Shown here one piece after another: positions 6,289-11,271 of a stretch of DNA of 11,271 nt; positions within the stretch are counted from its first letter, which is position 1; every line of letters starts with the position of its first letter. The notes beneath the pieces were generated by a model. The model saw only the letters and a program-made list of their open reading frames with translations, did not search any database and was not told the origin of the DNA. This DNA is from Scatavimonas merdipullorum. Its GTDB lineage: Bacteria; Bacillota; Clostridia; Oscillospirales; Acutalibacteraceae. Both the position numbers and the translations under genes were made by a program. Where the stretch lies: assembly GCA_018712865.1 (NCBI GenBank), contig DVGH01000019.1:1-11271 (forward strand), given 5' to 3'.

Positions 6289-7298
6289 AACGGTTATTTG
6301 CTCTTTTGCTCATGTTTTCCTTGCTGTTTGCTTTGTCTGCGTGTGGGCAGCCGGAGCAAAACAGCAGTACAACCGGCACGTCGGAAAGCCAGACAAGTGT
6401 GGATGCCAACAACGCAGGGGAAAGCGAAAGTGAAGCGCTTGATACCGGATCTTCCGGTACTGAGCAGACATCAGAAAACCCAGGCGGCTTTCATTTTGAA
6501 ACAAAGACTGTTACCTTAAACAGCGGGTATGAAATGCCCATTATGGGCTTGGGCACTTACAGCCTTTCGGATGAGGAATGTTATCATTCCGTAACCGCAT
6601 TGCTTGAGGCTGGCGGAAGGCTGATCGACACGGCATATATATATCATAATGAAGCAAGCGTCGGTCGTGCAGTACGGGATTCCGGCGTGCCAAGGGGAGA
6701 AATTTTTGTAACCACCAAGCTCTACCCCAGCCAGTTTGCAAACGCCGAAGAAGCCATTGACGAAGCATTGGAGAAACTGAATATCGGATATATTGATTTA
6801 ATGCTGCTCCATCATCCCGGCGACGGAGATGTGGAAGCATACAAAGCAATGGAGCAGGCTGTTGCAGACGGAAAAATTCGTTCCATCGGCTTATCCAACT
6901 GGTATGTGGAAGAATTGGAGGAATTTCTGCCGCAGGTCACCACCACCCCCGCGCTGGTACAAAACGAAATCCACCCGTATTATCAGGAAAACGATGTGAT
7001 CCCTTATATTCAGGAGAAGGGAATCGTTGTACAGGGCTGGTATCCGCTCGGCGGCAGAGGGCATACGGCGGAGCTTTTGGGGGACGAAACGATATCGGCA
7101 ATCGCACAGGCCCACGGAGTAACTTCGGCGCAGGTGATTCTCCGTTGGAACCTGCAAAAAGGCGTTGTAGTAATCCCGGGTTCGAGCAACCCCGACCACA
7201 TCCGCGAAAATCTTGATTTATTCGACTTTGAACTGACAGAGGATGAAATGAACCAAATCAACGCGCTTGACCGAAATGAGAAACACGATTGGTATTAA
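6285..7298 (+). CDS. Aldo/keto reductase with lipoprotein signal peptide
   Basis: A 337-residue protein in two parts. Residues 1-20 are a lipoprotein signal peptide, MKRLFALLLM then FSLLFALSAC, with lipobox cysteine C20. A Ser/Thr/Glu/Gly-rich linker runs to about 68. Residues 70-337 are a full aldo/keto reductase barrel with the complete tetrad: D115 and Y120 in DTAYIYHNE, K145 in TTKLYPS and H176 in LLHHP. Such enzymes use NAD(P)H to reduce aldehydes and ketones. The cofactor loop reads IPGSSNPDHIREN, with G299 and H305 where NADPH-binding Lys and Arg usually sit. A lipid-anchored form would face outside the membrane, where NAD(P)H is not expected. The start at 6285 overlaps the previous stop (ATGA), with AAGGAAGG just upstream. 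No in-frame ATG or GTG with a ribosome site near residue 70 would give a cytosolic form, as far as I can see. It is last in the operon. Confidence 0.93.
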   Translation: MKRLFALLLMFSLLFALSACGQPEQNSSTTGTSESQTSVDANNAGESESEALDTGSSGTEQTSENPGGFHFETKTVTLNSGYEMPIMGLGTYSLSDEECYHSVTALLEAGGRLIDTAYIYHNEASVGRAVRDSGVPRGEIFVTTKLYPSQFANAEEAIDEALEKLNIGYIDLMLLHHPGDGDVEAYKAMEQAVADGKIRSIGLSNWYVEELEEFLPQVTTTPALVQNEIHPYYQENDVIPYIQEKGIVVQGWYPLGGRGHTAELLGDETISAIAQAHGVTSAQVILRWNLQKGVVVIPGSSNPDHIRENLDLFDFELTEDEMNQINALDRNEKHDWY

Positions 7299-7324
7299 TA
7301 ATTCTTTTAAAATTTTTTTCATAA

Positions 7325-7478
7325 AAAATAAAGGACATGGAGGAAAGACAGAGGATATAATTATTTATGTTCCAATGAATAGGAACAGGCAGCAGTATAT
7401 TTCAAAAAAACTGCTGATACCGCAGGAACGCCGTATGTATATTATCCCGTAGGTGGCACCGCCTAAAGCAAAAATGGG
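7325..7478 (+). promoter_or_regulatory. Possible decayed T-box leader
   Basis: GGTGGCACCGC at 7452-7462 equals the core of the T-box sequence (GGUGGNACCGC) and lies 16 bp before a terminator hairpin, the order seen in T-box leaders. Upstream are GCAGGAACGCCGT text and a 7-bp hairpin (7390-7396 with 7410-7416). Against it: no downstream CCCT-type partner for a normal antiterminator is seen (TAGG at 7450-7453 can pair locally with CCTA at 7462-7465), the specifier loop is not evident, and no amino-acid gene follows. A relic, or a chance near-palindrome. Confidence 0.28.
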
Positions 7479-7506
7479 AAAAGTGGGGCATTTTACCCCA
7501 CTTTTT
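7479..7506 (+). terminator. Rho-independent terminator downstream of the AKR operon
   Basis: A perfect 10-bp stem, AAAAGTGGGG (7479-7488) with CCCCACTTTT (7496-7505), with a 7-nt loop and T/A-rich tail. It lies 180 bp after the aldo/keto reductase stop and would end that operon; the A-rich left flank would let it act from the other strand too. It may alternatively be the terminator of a T-box leader. Confidence 0.85.
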
Positions 7507-7797
7507 ATTTTGCGCAAATTGAAGAATATTACTGTAAGACAGAATATGAGCATCGATTTTAAGCTTAAAAACACAATTTTACTTTGAATTGCAATAAAAA
7601 CCGTTTCTTTACTGGTTTCTTGCTACCATCCTTATCAAAGCCTTGTATTCTTTAGGTTTGTGTGATAGTCCTTTTTGTGAAAAAAGGGTGCAAGGGGGAA
7701 AGGGTAATAAATTTGCTTTTTTGGTTAATGTGCACAGTATAGTTGGGTTAATCATTTGAAAAAGCTTAAATTTAATGCAACCGTCATATTGTGTTCA
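7507..7797. other. Gap without a supported gene
   Basis: Nearly 300 bp with no convincing gene on either strand. A minus-strand frame of 48 codons (7755 to 7609) reads protein-like text at its end (GLSHKPKEYKALIRMVARNQ), but it has no ribosome site. The rest is AT-rich with a purine-rich tract around 7679-7706. It separates the AKR operon from the MarR operon. Confidence 0.5.
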
Positions 7798-7825
7798 TTG
7801 AAAAGTCACAATCTTTTTGTAAAAT
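7798..7825 (+). promoter_or_regulatory. Promoter of the MarR-DUF1538-PII operon
   Basis: -35 TTGAAA at 7798-7803, a 16-bp spacer and -10 TAAAAT at 7820-7825, placing the start near 7832, about 30 nt before the MarR start codon. A dyad covers the predicted start point. Each hexamer has one mismatch to consensus. Confidence 0.62.
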
Positions 7826-7827
7826 TA

Positions 7828-7840
7828 CTAATAGTATTAG
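7828..7840. promoter_or_regulatory. Candidate MarR operator
   Basis: A perfect dyad CTAATA-G-TATTAG sits just after the -10 and over the predicted transcription start of the MarR gene. MarR proteins usually bind AT-rich palindromes in this position and repress their own operon. The arms are only 6 bp, so the match could be chance. Confidence 0.5.
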
Positions 7841-7862
7841 CTATTTGGAGGTTGACATCATT

Positions 7863-8288
7863 ATGGACTATCGTGCGCTTGCAGAAAAGTTGATAGAGCT
7901 CCAGACGCTTCTGCATCTGGTGCCTGTAATCCGAAAATTATCTGTTTTTGAGAAAGGTACATTTTTGGCATTAAATTATTTGATGGAGCATCCAAAAGAA
8001 GTTCATCCAAAAGAACTGAGTCAAAAGATGGCAGTCAGTTCTGCACGAATTGCCGCTCTTTTAAATCACATGGAACGGGAAGGGATGATCGTGCGTAAGG
8101 CAGACCCGAACGATAATCGCCAAATCCTCGTTTCACTGACGGATCAAGGGGAGCAATTGATCAAAAATAAGAGAGCTGAGGTGGTGGATATAATGGCTGA
8201 AACATTAGAAGAACTTGGGCAGGAAGAAGCACAGACCTATCTTCGGATTCAAATGAAGATCCTGCAGAAATTAATGCTTCGAACATAA
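7863..8288 (+). CDS. MarR-family transcriptional regulator
   Basis: A 141-residue winged helix-turn-helix regulator of the MarR family, normal length. Helices 1-2 cover residues 1-45. The helix-turn-helix is about 48-74 (HPKELSQKMAVSSARIAALL then NHMEREGMI), and the wing is residues 76-92 with DPNDNRQILVSLT, matching the family's D-x-R-x(3)-L-T pattern. The C-terminal helices for dimerisation run to 139. I choose ATG 7863, with TGGAGG at 7846-7851, rather than the upstream GTG at 7791, which lies ahead of the predicted promoter. The ribosome-site spacing (11 nt) is a little long. It is first in an operon with the DUF1538 membrane protein 47 bp downstream, so it most likely controls that transporter and itself. 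Two residues suggest no cysteine-based redox sensing: the protein has no cysteine. Its ligand is unknown. Confidence 0.92.
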   Translation: MDYRALAEKLIELQTLLHLVPVIRKLSVFEKGTFLALNYLMEHPKEVHPKELSQKMAVSSARIAALLNHMEREGMIVRKADPNDNRQILVSLTDQGEQLIKNKRAEVVDIMAETLEELGQEEAQTYLRIQMKILQKLMLRT

Positions 8289-8313
8289 CGCTTGTAAAGG
8301 ATATCTACGGATG

Positions 8314-8332
8314 CCCTTTGCAATAAGGGGGG
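8314..8332 (+). promoter_or_regulatory. Hairpin that can mask the DUF1538 ribosome site
   Basis: CCCTT (8314-8318) can pair with AAGGG (8325-8329) across a 6-nt loop. AAGGGG at 8325-8330 is the ribosome site for the TTG start at 8336. A five-pair stem is weak, but it sits exactly on the site that sets translation of the transporter gene. Confidence 0.35.
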
Positions 8333-8335
8333 CTT

Positions 8336-9886
8336 TTGGCTGTTGTGAATGAAAAACTGAAAGAAAAAATTAAAGAGTCTTTGTCCAGCGTTCTCCCGAT
8401 CACCATTATTGTATTACTGTTAAGCATCACGCTTGTGCCCATGGAAATTGGTACGCTTGCGCTGTTTCTTGCTGGGGCAGTTTTACTGATTGTCGGCATG
8501 GGATTTTTCCAGCTTGGCGCAGAGATGGCTATGACGCCTTTGGGGCAAGGCGTTGGTGGGCGCTTAATAAAAAGCAATCGTATTATTTTGATTGTTTTGG
8601 TTAGTTTTTTAATGGGTGTCATTATTACCATTGCGGAACCGGATCTTCAAGTGCTGGCAAATCAAGTAGCTTCTATCCCCAACCAGGAATTAATCTGGAC
8701 TGTGGCTATTGGGGTAGGTGTTTTTCTTGTAGTGGCTGTTATGCGTATTCTATTTCATATCAGCCTTTCAAATATGCTACTAGTATTCTATCTGCTGTTG
8801 TTCGTACTCTCCTTCTTTTCACCCGATACCTTTACCGCTGTAGCATTTGATTCCGGTGGCGTTACAACCGGACCTATGACGGTACCGTTTATCATGGCGT
8901 TGGGTGTTGGCTTGTCTGCTGCCCGAAGCGATCGGGATGGAGCCAGCGACAGCTTTGGACTTGTTGCACTTTGCAGCATAGGGCCTATTATGATGGTTCT
9001 GCTGCTGGGGATTTTTCATAATCCTACAGATGCTACTTATGCGGCAATCGAAATCACCAGTATTTCCACAACGCATGATGTGATACAGCAATTTGTTTCT
9101 GCGCTTCCCCAGTATGGTAAGGAGGTTATGATCAGCATTTTGCCTGTTGTAGGTGTTTTTGTGATATTCCAGCTGATTACCCGAACTTATCACAAGCGTC
9201 AGGTTTTAAAAATGCTTGTAGGTTTCGTGTACACCACATTTGGACTGATTCTTTTCCTCACGGGTGTTAATGTTGGATTTGCACCTGTAGGAAATCTTTT
9301 TGGAAGTGGCTTGGCGGAAAGTTCATTTAAGTGGTTGCTTATTCCCATCGGAATCATAATTGGATATTATATTGTAAAGGCGGAACCTGCTGTACAGGTT
9401 CTTAATAATCAGGTCGAGGACCTCACTGGTGGCACGATTTCTCGCAAAATGATGAATACAGCGCTTTCTGCCGGTGTTGCTTTCGCAGTGGCTCTTGCTA
9501 TGGTAAGGGTCTTGACAGGGATTAATATTTATTGGATTATTATACCTGGATATATTATATCGCTCATACTCAGTCGTCTTGTACCATCGGTTTTCATAGG
9601 GATTGCTTTTGACTCTGGTGGTGTTGCCAGTGGCCCTATGACCTCTACTTTTTTATTGCCGCTGGCTATGGGCGCTTGTTCAGCAGTTGGGGGTAATGTG
9701 GTGACGGACGCATTTGGCGTTGTAGCTTTGGTTGCCATGGCGCCGCTGATTGCAATCCAAATTATGGGGCTTATCTATGTGCGCAAATCGAAGGCTGTTG
9801 CGCAGCCTGCAGAGGCGTTGCCGGAGGATACTGTAGTTGATATTGAGGAGGATACTGTGGTTGACATTGAGGAGGATTTTGAATGA
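8336..9886 (+). CDS. Double-DUF1538 integral membrane protein, putative cation/proton antiporter
   Basis: A 516-residue membrane protein made of two DUF1538 copies. Half 1 (about 12-225) and half 2 (about 262-482) share landmark motifs: AEPDLQVLANQV (100-111) against AEPAVQVLNNQV (349-360), and AFDSGGVTTGPMT (170-182) against AFDSGGVASGPMT (424-436). Each half has about five or six hydrophobic segments with re-entrant-looking Gly/Ser motifs, typical of inverted- or tandem-repeat transporters. From memory, paired DUF1538 proteins (UmpA/UmpB of Halomonas) were reported as a Na+(Li+,K+)/H+ antiporter; here both halves are in one chain. The C-tail (483-516) is cytoplasmic-looking, ends in the acidic repeat EDTVVDIE twice and contains the ribosome site for the next gene. 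The start TTG 8336 follows AAGGGG by 5 nt; GTG 8345 is a poorer choice. The stop overlaps the PII-like gene by ATGA, so regulator and membrane protein are probably made together. Confidence 0.9.
   Translation: MAVVNEKLKEKIKESLSSVLPITIIVLLLSITLVPMEIGTLALFLAGAVLLIVGMGFFQLGAEMAMTPLGQGVGGRLIKSNRIILIVLVSFLMGVIITIAEPDLQVLANQVASIPNQELIWTVAIGVGVFLVVAVMRILFHISLSNMLLVFYLLLFVLSFFSPDTFTAVAFDSGGVTTGPMTVPFIMALGVGLSAARSDRDGASDSFGLVALCSIGPIMMVLLLGIFHNPTDATYAAIEITSISTTHDVIQQFVSALPQYGKEVMISILPVVGVFVIFQLITRTYHKRQVLKMLVGFVYTTFGLILFLTGVNVGFAPVGNLFGSGLAESSFKWLLIPIGIIIGYYIVKAEPAVQVLNNQVEDLTGGTISRKMMNTALSAGVAFAVALAMVRVLTGINIYWIIIPGYIISLILSRLVPSVFIGIAFDSGGVASGPMTSTFLLPLAMGACSAVGGNVVTDAFGVVALVAMAPLIAIQIMGLIYVRKSKAVAQPAEALPEDTVVDIEEDTVVDIEEDFE
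9824..9880 (+). repeat. 24-bp tandem repeat coding an acidic tail
   Basis: Two 24-bp units (9824-9847 and 9848-9871), each coding EDTVVDIE and differing at two third-codon positions (GTA/GTG and GAT/GAC), then a partial third unit coding EDFE. They form the last 20 residues of the DUF1538 protein. The second boundary carries AGGAGG (9870-9875), the ribosome site of the downstream PII-like gene, so the repeat also supplies that signal. Confidence 0.92.
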
Positions 9887-10602
9887 GCATTTCACAGGAA
9901 GGAAAGCTTTCTACACCGCGTATGTTCGTCTTTATTACGCGAGTAGAGGATGAAAAAAAATTAGAAGGAATTTTTGATTCTATGCATATTCCAATATGTT
10001 ACCAATGCCGCGGGCAAGGAACCGCTCCGTCAGAAATATTGGATATTTTTGGGCTTGGGGGAACAACACGGCTGATTACGATTGGAATTTTACCGAAGTT
10101 TGCAGTAAAAGAACTGTTTGAGAAAACAGGACAGAAGTTTTCTTTTTATCAAAAAGGTAGCGGGATTGTGATTACAATGCCGATAACCGGGCTGCAAAGT
10201 CCACTGCTTCATATGCTGAACGACGAATCCCGCTCTATGATAGAAAAACGAATCAATGAAAGGACCGAAGGAGATATGGCTGAAATACATGAAAAGTCAG
10301 GATATAATGTGATTTGGGTTTCCGTTGCGGCCGGATACAGCGATCAAGTAATTGACACAGCAAGAACTGCCGGAGCAAAAGGCGGAACCATACTTCGAGG
10401 CAGGCGTCGAAATTCAGAACACGTAAGCCAACATTTTGGTATTTCTATACAGGATGAACAAGATTTCGTAATGATTGTTGTTCCCAGAGCAAATAAGAGC
10501 GAAGTTATGTCGGCTATCTGTAGCGTATGTGGATTGCATACGCCTGCTCACGGGATTGTAATATCCCTTCCGGTAGATGATGCGATTGGTTTGGAAGAGT
10601 AA
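9883..10602 (+). CDS. Tandem PII-like (P-II superfamily) signalling protein
   Basis: A 239-residue soluble protein with two PII-like ferredoxin-fold domains. The C-terminal copy (about 142-237) is clear: IWVSVAAGYSDQVIDTARTA, then GAKGGTILRGRR (165-175) leading into the T-loop region, FGISIQDEQDFVMIVVP (185-201), then GLHTPAHGIVISLPVDDAIG (217-236). The N-terminal copy (about 12-104) is more diverged: MFVFITRVEDEKKLEGIFDS, RGQGTAPSEILDIFGLGGT, TRLITIGILP, GSGIVITMP. A charged segment joins them (105-140). PII proteins sense ATP/ADP, 2-oxoglutarate or other nucleotides and bind transporters or enzymes. Neither T-loop shows the classical uridylylated-Tyr context that I recognise, so it is not ordinary GlnB/GlnK. 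The start ATG 9883 overlaps the stop of the DUF1538 gene, with AGGAGG 7 nt upstream. Such coupling favours regulation of that membrane protein. The nucleotide bound and the trimer arrangement of a double domain are unknown. Confidence 0.87.
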   Translation: MSISQEGKLSTPRMFVFITRVEDEKKLEGIFDSMHIPICYQCRGQGTAPSEILDIFGLGGTTRLITIGILPKFAVKELFEKTGQKFSFYQKGSGIVITMPITGLQSPLLHMLNDESRSMIEKRINERTEGDMAEIHEKSGYNVIWVSVAAGYSDQVIDTARTAGAKGGTILRGRRRNSEHVSQHFGISIQDEQDFVMIVVPRANKSEVMSAICSVCGLHTPAHGIVISLPVDDAIGLEE

Positions 10603-10666
10603 TTTCTGTTTCTCCTGTTGTAAGCCGTTGGTACGGCATCTATTATGTTCAGGTATCCCATGCAAC

Positions 10667-10702
10667 AAGTTGGAGCAAAGCTTGCTTTGCTCCAACTTTT
10701 GT
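10667..10702 (+). terminator. Rho-independent terminator of the MarR-DUF1538-PII operon
   Basis: A perfect 14-bp stem, AAGTTGGAGCAAAG (10667-10680) with CTTTGCTCCAACTT (10685-10698), with a 4-nt loop and four T at 10697-10700. It lies 64 bp after the PII-like stop. A smaller hairpin GCCG-N6-CGGC (10624-10637) precedes it. Confidence 0.93.
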
Positions 10703-10827
10703 ATACAGAATTAAAAAAATAGGCGGTGTAGATGCTGTAAATATTCTATCGCATTTGCTCCAAAGTGCATATACCGTCATAGTTCCTAAATACAGCGTAT
10801 TTGTTTGTAAAAAATTGTCATATTTTC
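10703..10827. other. Spacer with a dyad upstream of the last promoter
   Basis: There is no coding region here; the whole gap from 10603 to 10959 holds only the terminator, this spacer, a promoter and a leader. One perfect dyad, AAATAC-AGC-GTATTT (10788-10802), lies about 25 bp before the -35 of the next gene and could be a regulator site. No CcpA-type cre box is seen. Confidence 0.4.
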
Positions 10828-10856
10828 TTGCAATTTTGTGTAAAAAAAGTTATAAT
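10828..10856 (+). promoter_or_regulatory. Strong promoter of the terminal secreted-protein gene
   Basis: -35 TTGCAA (10828-10833), exactly 17 bp, then a perfect -10 TATAAT (10851-10856). The start is near 10863, giving a leader of about 97 nt before the start codon at 10960. Confidence 0.85.
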
Positions 10857-10862
10857 ATAGGC

Positions 10863-10959
10863 GATTAATCGTATGTCGGCTTAATGGGGAAGGCATCGGT
10901 TAATACATTTCATGCCTCTTGCTGATGTGAGGGAAAGAGGATAAAAAGGAGGAATTTAT
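10863..10959 (+). promoter_or_regulatory. Structured leader with two overlapping hairpins
   Basis: AGGCAT (10891-10896) can pair with ATGCCT (10912-10917), and CCTCTT (10915-10920) can pair with AAGAGG (10935-10940). The two stems share 10915-10917, so they exclude one another; the second ends 5 nt before AAGGAGG (10946-10952). No known riboswitch class is recognised. It may only stabilise the message. Confidence 0.35.
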
Positions 10960-11271
10960 ATGACAAAAGCGGTAAAACGCTCTGTAAGCATTGTGTTAAC
11001 AATACTGATGCTTATGAGCATGTGCGTGGTCGGTAGCTTTACCGGCATAGCCGCGACAACCAACGACGAAACAGTAGGCGTTTCTTATGACGGAACGACC
11101 AAGCTTTATCTGGATTCCAACGGTTGCTACTGGTGGAATAATGCAGACGCAGTTATGGGTGTTTCGTTTAGAGGGAGTACCACCACCACGCCGGTGGCAA
11201 TGACGCCTGTAGAAGGCAGAACCAAGATTTTTGAGGTTACTGTTCCTGCGGGGGATTATACCCAGGTGGTT
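10960..11271 (+). CDS. Secreted protein, probably starch-binding (5' part only)
   Basis: The first 104 codons of a gene that runs off the window. ATG 10960 has AAGGAGG 7 nt upstream. Residues 1-32 are a signal peptide: basic MTKAVKRS, a hydrophobic core (VSIVLTILMLMSMCVVGSF) and a likely cut after TGIAA. The mature part begins TTNDETVGVSYDGTTKLYLD, then CYWWNNADAVMGVSF, then MTPVEGRTKIFEVTVPAGDY. This pattern (a beta strand ending LYLD, a tryptophan pair, then an M-T-x-V-E-G-R/K-T-x-I-F-E-V-x-V-P strand) resembles starch-binding modules (CBM25/26-like) found on clostridial amylases and surface proteins. The rest of the protein, possibly a catalytic or cohesin/dockerin part, is not in view. 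With the dockerin amylase at the other end, it points to a starch-degrading surface apparatus. The family call is by resemblance only. Confidence 0.8.
   Translation, partial: MTKAVKRSVSIVLTILMLMSMCVVGSFTGIAATTNDETVGVSYDGTTKLYLDSNGCYWWNNADAVMGVSFRGSTTTTPVAMTPVEGRTKIFEVTVPAGDYTQVV

Noticed and set aside
7267..7452. 61-codon plus-strand frame after the aldo/keto reductase
   Set aside because: It begins inside the reductase gene, has no ribosome site, and its translation shows no domain; it covers the T-box-like region.
7365..7574. 69-codon minus-strand frame across the terminator at 7479-7506
   Set aside because: It crosses a strong hairpin and T run, lacks a ribosome site and reads as hydrophobic shadow sequence.
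1..11271. CRISPR arrays, tRNA/rRNA genes, transposase genes and phage integrases
   Set aside because: I looked for regularly spaced repeats, cloverleaf-type sequence and recombinase motifs and saw none; the only tandem repeat is the coding one at 9824-9880.

Overview
The window looks like chromosomal DNA from a gut-type clostridial Firmicute, probably near Ruminococcaceae/Oscillospirales. The reasons are strong AGGAGG-type ribosome sites, TTG/GTG starts, moderate to low GC, a secreted GH13 amylase carrying a type I dockerin, and a second secreted protein start with starch-binding-like sequence at the far end. The exact taxon cannot be read from the sequence.

Layout. (1) 100-1890 (+): secreted, dockerin-bearing alpha-amylase, closed by a strong bidirectional terminator. 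(2) About 1963-3243: a visibly AT-rich stretch holding a decayed GNAT acetyltransferase (-), an intact small VOC-family protein (-) and about 450 bp of non-coding or relic DNA. (3) 3244-7298: a LysR-type regulator (-) divergent from a tightly packed four-gene operon (+): a 77-residue protein of unknown function, an iron-containing alcohol dehydrogenase, a hexapeptide-repeat O-acetyltransferase and an aldo/keto reductase that carries a lipoprotein signal peptide. The divergent promoters and one perfect dyad lie in the 139 bp between them in textbook LysR geometry. (4) 7299-7862: no convincing gene. It holds a T-box-like core followed by a clear terminator, then a MarR promoter/operator region. 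(5) 7863-10602 (+): MarR-family regulator, a double-DUF1538 membrane protein and a tandem PII-like protein, the last two overlapping by ATGA, closed by a strong terminator. (6) 10703-11271 (+): a near-consensus promoter, a structured ~100-nt leader and the start of another secreted protein.

How the genes may work together. The two ends suggest starch use by a dockerin/cohesin-type extracellular apparatus. The LysR operon looks like an inducible redox/detoxification or small-carbonyl operon; its substrate cannot be told from sequence. The MarR-DUF1538-PII operon is the most interesting part: a membrane transporter candidate whose translation is coupled to a two-domain PII-like protein, parallel in layout to AmtB-GlnK and SbtA-SbtB. 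DUF1538 pairs have been reported as cation/proton antiporters (UmpAB), so a PII-gated ion transporter is a reasonable and testable hypothesis.
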